Made by a program: the position numbers and the translations under genes | Notes under the pieces: model-generated | What the model was told of the DNA's origin: nothing | The model's database searches: none | The model's input: the letters and a program-made list of their open reading frames with translations, nothing else | From: CAZADS01 sp964483985 | Lineage (GTDB): Bacteria; Pseudomonadota; Alphaproteobacteria; Thalassobaculales; Thalassobaculaceae | Assembly (NCBI GenBank): GCA_964483985.1 | Contig: CAZADS010000091.1 | Coordinates: 1 to 8,519, forward strand | Length of the DNA stretch: 8,519 nt | Reading direction: 5' to 3' | Shown: piece after piece, positions 5,878 through 8,519 of the stretch | Numbering within the stretch: position 1 is the stretch's first letter | How the letters are laid out: every line of letters starts with the position of its first letter

Positions 5878-6746
5878 TGAGGTGTGAACCAATTATTTTA
5901 TCTGGAATTTCAGAAATTGCACATCAGTTTGATGCATTTATTTTCGATGTTTGGGGAACACTTTACGACGGTAAAACCACGTTTCCAAGTGTTCCAAAGT
6001 TATTTAAAGAACTCCGCGCCTCAGATAAACCCCGAATTTTGCTATCCAACTCTCCTCAAATCCCATCTGTTGTGTGTTCTCGATTAACGGCGCTCGGCAT
6101 GCATCAGTCTTGGTTTGACTTGATAGTCACGTCTGGAGGTGAAACCAGAATATCTCTTTTTGAACAACAAACACCGGAAATAGCGCATTTTCAGGGTAAA
6201 GTATATCAAACGGGCCCAGAGAGATTTCCTGATACCCTACCTCCGGGTATTTTTGAGAGCGTAGATGAAATTACCAAAGCTAATTGGATCTTAAATGCAG
6301 GTCCAAACCAACCCCTTGATAGGTTAGAAGATTATGAAGAAGTATTAGTTCAGGCAGTTTCAATGGGATTGCCAATGCTTTGTGCTAATCCAGACCGGTT
6401 AGTTTTTCATGGATCCGAGGTTCATTTATGCGCCGGTTCAATTGCAGAACGCTACTCCAAATTAAATGGTTATGTTCACTCTATTGGAAAACCGTTTCCA
6501 GCTGTCTTCAACAGATGCAAAAATTTTCTGGATAGCATACCTAGCAGCCGAATTTTGATGATAGGGGATAATATCGAAACGGATATCAAAGGAGCAAATA
6601 GTGTTGGTTTAAGTTCACTCCTAATTGCTTCAGGGGTACACCAATTAAAAAATGTTAATGGAAATGTTGATTTAAAACGTTTGAACCATTTGCAAAAGTC
6701 TTTGTTTGGGCATTCGGATTACGTTATTTCAGATCTTCAATGGTAA
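5874..6746 (+). CDS. HAD-superfamily IIA hydrolase, TIGR01459 type
   Basis: This 290-residue cytoplasmic protein has the HAD Rossmann core with a C2-type cap, as in NagD-like proteins. Motif I is FDVWGTLYDG (24-33) with nucleophile D25, motif II is LLSNSP (56-61; S58), motif III is K206 in GKPFP, and motif IV is GDNIETD (231-237). The general-acid Asp normally two residues after the nucleophile is replaced by W27. As I recall, DVWG is typical of the TIGR01459 group, so this is a family feature rather than damage. The substrate is unknown; sugar-phosphate or nucleotide phosphatase activity would be a guess. Its ATG overlaps the stop of the EAL gene (ATGA at 5874-5877), showing translational coupling as the last gene of the pyrD operon. 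A second ATG at 5877 is also possible. There is no clear terminator after it, only a weak AGATC-N4-GATCT hairpin at 6753-6766. Confidence 0.88.
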   Translation: MMRCEPIILSGISEIAHQFDAFIFDVWGTLYDGKTTFPSVPKLFKELRASDKPRILLSNSPQIPSVVCSRLTALGMHQSWFDLIVTSGGETRISLFEQQTPEIAHFQGKVYQTGPERFPDTLPPGIFESVDEITKANWILNAGPNQPLDRLEDYEEVLVQAVSMGLPMLCANPDRLVFHGSEVHLCAGSIAERYSKLNGYVHSIGKPFPAVFNRCKNFLDSIPSSRILMIGDNIETDIKGANSVGLSSLLIASGVHQLKNVNGNVDLKRLNHLQKSLFGHSDYVISDLQW

Positions 6747-6776
6747 CGCACTAGATCTTTCGATCTGCTCTTAATA

Positions 6777-6792
6777 AGATTTAAATTAATCT
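6777..6792 (+). promoter_or_regulatory. AT-rich inverted repeat upstream of the Lrp-type gene
   Basis: AGATT and AATCT arms flank a 6-bp AT centre, ending 26 bp before the TTG start of the Lrp/AsnC gene. An AT-rich dyad with AG and CT ends is the kind of site Lrp-family proteins bind, so it may be an autoregulatory operator. The match to the E. coli Lrp consensus is only partial because the spacing is 3 bp longer. Confidence 0.3.
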
Positions 6793-6806
6793 CAGTGTTA
6801 AAGTTT

Positions 6807-6810
6807 GGAG
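6807..6810 (+). promoter_or_regulatory. Shine-Dalgarno fixing a TTG start
   Basis: GGAG lies 8 nt before TTG at 6819. The TTG immediately precedes the conserved N-terminal helix of the Lrp/AsnC DNA-binding domain, and no ATG is suitably placed, so the TTG start is favoured. Confidence 0.6.
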
Positions 6811-6818
6811 CTTTTTAA

Positions 6819-7298
6819 TTGATTGAAAATGTACAAATCGATACGACGGGCTGGAAACTTTTGACAGTACTTCAAAAAGACGCACGTTTATCTTTCAGTG
6901 AGATTGGACGCCGAGTAGGGCTTTCCGCACCAGCTGTTGCTGAGCGCGTCCGAAGAATGGAAAGCCTAGGAATCATTACGGGATACCACACCAATATAGC
7001 GCCAAATTTAATCGGGTATTCCATAAGCGCCTTTACAGAAATAAAAACAAATAAACAAAATTTTAAAACCTTAACCAACTTACTACCTAGTATACCGGGG
7101 ATAATCGAGTGTCATCACTTAGCTGGACTAGATGGTTTTTTGGTCAAGATCATAGCCCCCTCCACAGAAACGCTAGAATCAATAATCCTCAAATTGCAGG
7201 AATATGGAGAAACCAAGACTTCCATTGTGCTATCCTCCTTGATAAATAAAAAGATAATTGATGGCAATGCCGCTATCAAAGATGATGTGTTATTTTAA
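6819..7298 (+). CDS. Lrp/AsnC family transcriptional regulator
   Basis: This 159-residue protein has the usual length and layout of the family. The N-terminal winged helix-turn-helix (about 7-66) includes the opening helix DTTGWKLLTVLQKDAR (8-23), FSEIGRRVGLS (26-36) and recognition helix PAVAERVRRMESLG (38-51), then the ITGYHTNI wing. The C-terminal RAM domain (about 68-148) contains IPGIIECHHLAGLDGFLVKI (92-111), with the glycine pattern that binds amino acids or other small effectors and builds the oligomer. It probably acts as a DNA-bound octamer or similar assembly that senses an amino acid; the specific ligand cannot be read from the sequence. It starts 72 bp after the pyrD operon on the same strand, with a possible operator at 6777-6792. 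Read-through from the operon cannot be excluded. Its targets are unknown. Confidence 0.93.
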   Translation: MIENVQIDTTGWKLLTVLQKDARLSFSEIGRRVGLSAPAVAERVRRMESLGIITGYHTNIAPNLIGYSISAFTEIKTNKQNFKTLTNLLPSIPGIIECHHLAGLDGFLVKIIAPSTETLESIILKLQEYGETKTSIVLSSLINKKIIDGNAAIKDDVLF

Positions 7299-7329
7299 AT
7301 CATCTTAACACAAAAACCATTAGTCTTCC

Positions 7330-7358
7330 TTGACGGATGACGCGACGTAGCGTATATG
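7330..7358 (+). promoter_or_regulatory. Sigma-70 promoter of rpmB
   Basis: TTGACG (7330-7335) and TATATG (7353-7358) have the ideal 17-bp spacing, which puts the transcript start near 7365, about 60 nt before rpmB. The -10 lies inside the near-perfect 12-bp palindrome GCGTATATGCGC (7350-7361), which could serve as a regulator site. Confidence 0.6.
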
Positions 7359-7362
7359 CGCC

Positions 7363-7401
7363 AGTCTTGATTGGCTCATCTCCATACCAAAAAACAAGAC
7401 T
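7363..7401 (+). promoter_or_regulatory. Possible 5'-leader hairpin of rpmB
   Basis: AGTCTTG (7363-7369) and CAAGACT (7395-7401) are perfect 7-bp complements across a 25-nt loop. The pair begins at about the predicted transcript start and ends 9 nt before the ribosome site at 7411-7418. It could stabilise the leader or be a control structure. No known riboswitch or ribosomal-protein leader is recognised. Confidence 0.3.
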
Positions 7402-7426
7402 ATATTGTTGAAGGGGGAAATTCATT

Positions 7427-7723
7427 ATGGCTCGTCGTTGTTCTATAACAAGCAAAGGCGTTATGACAGGCAATAATGTTAGTCATGCCAAGAACAGAAC
7501 TCGTCGAAGATTTCTTCCTAATCTTCAGAAAACGTCTCTTTTAAGTGAAGCGTTGGGTTCCACCATCCGATTAAGGCTATCCACATCCACACTTCGGACC
7601 ATCGAACATAGGGGCGGGCTGGATGAATTTCTCCGAACAACAAAGGATACAGACCTAAGTCCTGGCGCAAGGGTACTCAAACGGCGTATCACACGCGTTA
7701 AACGTGAGAGATTAAACACTTGA
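7427..7723 (+). CDS. rpmB: 50S ribosomal protein L28
   Basis: This complete 98-residue, strongly basic protein is the size usual for alphaproteobacterial L28, which is longer than the roughly 78-residue E. coli protein. The N-terminal L28 signature MARRCSITSKGVMTGNNVSH (1-20) continues with AKNRTRRRFLPNLQ (21-34), the rRNA-binding part. The C-terminus ends in KRRITRVKRER. It lacks a zinc-binding Cys set (only C5), as in zinc-independent forms. It is a structural protein of the large subunit needed for late assembly and 70S formation. It starts with ATG 8 nt after a strong AAGGGGGA ribosome site (7411-7418) and has its own promoter at 7330-7358, so it is probably monocistronic. The rpmG (L33) partner seen in E. 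coli is not adjacent. It converges with ctaA, 36 bp away. Confidence 0.97.
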   Translation: MARRCSITSKGVMTGNNVSHAKNRTRRRFLPNLQKTSLLSEALGSTIRLRLSTSTLRTIEHRGGLDEFLRTTKDTDLSPGARVLKRRITRVKRERLNT

Positions 7724-7756
7724 ATATCTTAAAAACATCTTTCCTAGTGTTAAATC
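7710..7756. terminator. Weak inverted repeat between convergent rpmB and ctaA
   Basis: GATTAAACACT (7710-7720) and AGTGTTAAATC (7746-7756) are complementary over 11 bp with one mismatch, across a 25-nt loop. The repeat overlaps the end of rpmB and almost reaches the ctaA stop. The long loop, AT-rich stem and lack of a T-run make it an unusual terminator, but no better one exists in this short convergent gap. Confidence 0.3.
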
Positions 7757-7759
7757 TTA

Positions 7760-8519
7760 CTAAGTTTCTGCCTGTTTTACAAACAAGTGCACTACCCAAA
7801 TAGACGAGCAAAATAACATAATTGCTCCAATTTGATGAGCTACCGCAATTTCCGTTGGAACCACAAAAATGAGCGTCAAAATTCCTAAAAACAATTGTAA
7901 AATCACAATGCCTGTCAGGATATAAGTACCAATCGTTTGAAGCATCGGTAACTCGTGCCTAGCAACGCGCCATAAAAAATATAACGTTACTATAAACGTA
8001 GATAATGCAAGGACGCGGTGATTAAACTGCACGGCTCCTTGGTTTTCGAAAATATTTATCCAAAACGGAGACTTGTACCCATAGTCATTAGGTATAATAC
8101 GACCGTCCATGAAAGGAAACGTATTATAAACCAGGCCTGCTTTCGTTCCAGCCACTAGCGCCCCAGCTAAGATGGTTAAAAAAATCATGACTAGTAATAA
8201 TATTGCATGAATTCGAAACGATTTGGGAATATTGCAATTATCAATAAAATTCATATCCAGAATAGTCCAAACGGTTAAGCCCAGAATTATAAATGCTATA
8301 CTCAAATGTAAGACTAGCCGATATTGACTTACTGTTGGATCACCCGATAAACCACTCTTGACCATCCACCAACCTATACCGCCTTGCACCCCACCAAGCA
8401 TCAATATAAAGCCCAATCGAAGAATTAAGACTTTCGACAAGCGACTGCGCAATAAAAACCAAACAAATGGAATTATAAAGGCAATGCCGATTAACCGGCC
8501 CCAAAGACGATGCATATAT
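7760..8519 (-). CDS. ctaA: Heme A synthase (Cox15/CtaA), 5'-truncated by window edge
   Basis: This integral membrane enzyme oxidises the C8 methyl of heme O to the formyl group of heme A for aa3-type cytochrome oxidase. The last 251-252 residues are visible. The first Met in frame (8513-8515) sits inside the conserved block YMHRLWGRLIG, so it is internal; the frame runs off the window, and roughly 100 N-terminal residues are missing. About seven hydrophobic helices are seen. Four histidines sit at the family's heme-ligand positions; counted from that Met they are H2 (HRLWGRL), H70 (YRLVLHLS), H166 (QFNHRVLA) and H227 (AVAHQIGA). Other motifs are GGVQGGIGWWMVKSGL (41-56) and AGTKAGLVYNTFPFMDG (122-138). 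No cysteine pair is seen in the visible loops, consistent with the alphaproteobacterial/mitochondrial type 2 form. It indicates aerobic respiration and converges on rpmB. Confidence 0.95.
   Translation of the reverse strand, partial: YMHRLWGRLIGIAFIIPFVWFLLRSRLSKVLILRLGFILMLGGVQGGIGWWMVKSGLSGDPTVSQYRLVLHLSIAFIILGLTVWTILDMNFIDNCNIPKSFRIHAILLLVMIFLTILAGALVAGTKAGLVYNTFPFMDGRIIPNDYGYKSPFWINIFENQGAVQFNHRVLALSTFIVTLYFLWRVARHELPMLQTIGTYILTGIVILQLFLGILTLIFVVPTEIAVAHQIGAIMLFCSSIWVVHLFVKQAET

Noticed and set aside
7760..8515. Treating the ctaA Met at 8513-8515 as the true start
   Set aside because: That Met lies inside the conserved YMHRLWGRLIG block of Cox15 proteins and the frame continues to the window edge, so the gene is partial.
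1..8519. Mobile element, CRISPR array, toxin-antitoxin or defence system
   Set aside because: No repeat-spacer pattern, transposase, integrase, target-site duplication or defence-type domain was found; all confident genes fit ordinary chromosomal families.

Overview
This 8.5 kb window is AT-rich, gene-dense bacterial chromosome. Its gene content is typical of an alphaproteobacterium: a Cox15-type heme A synthase, a class 2 (quinone-linked) dihydroorotate dehydrogenase preceded by a DUF952 gene, a TipF-like membrane EAL protein, a TIGR01459-type HAD protein and a proteobacterial-length L28. The low GC content and the mix of families would fit a marine or host-associated member of the Rhodospirillales or a relative, but that placement is inference. 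There are no tRNA or rRNA genes, transposases, CRISPR repeats, phage genes or other signs of a mobile island.

Left part (1-2830): a two-domain NIPSNAP gene on the minus strand is divergent from a threonine-synthase-like PLP enzyme on the plus strand. The PLP gene is followed by a second, single-domain NIPSNAP gene, which ends in a strong, symmetric 13-bp hairpin terminator. The PLP enzyme is the short fold-type-II form with a TTG start. Because two related NIPSNAP genes flank it, it may be a specialised paralogue rather than the housekeeping ThrC.

Middle part (2831-6746): after about 340 bp without a confident gene comes a tight four-gene operon: DUF952, pyrD, a TipF-like degenerate EAL protein and a HAD-IIA protein. 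The junctions are a 3-bp gap, a 19-bp overlap and an ATGA overlap. Pyrimidine biosynthesis (pyrD) is therefore co-expressed with a membrane protein whose EAL domain keeps several c-di-GMP-contact residues but has lost the DDFG loop, suggesting a c-di-GMP receptor rather than a phosphodiesterase.

Right part (6747-8519): an Lrp/AsnC regulator (TTG start) is followed by rpmB (ribosomal protein L28), which has its own good sigma-70 promoter and Shine-Dalgarno site. Converging on rpmB from the right is a heme A synthase gene (ctaA/cox15) whose 5' end lies outside the window.

I see no multi-gene defence, toxin or secretion system. The points most worth following are the NIPSNAP/PLP-enzyme neighbourhood, the degenerate EAL protein inside the pyrD operon, and the structured leader regions ahead of rpmB, the Lrp gene and the second NIPSNAP gene.
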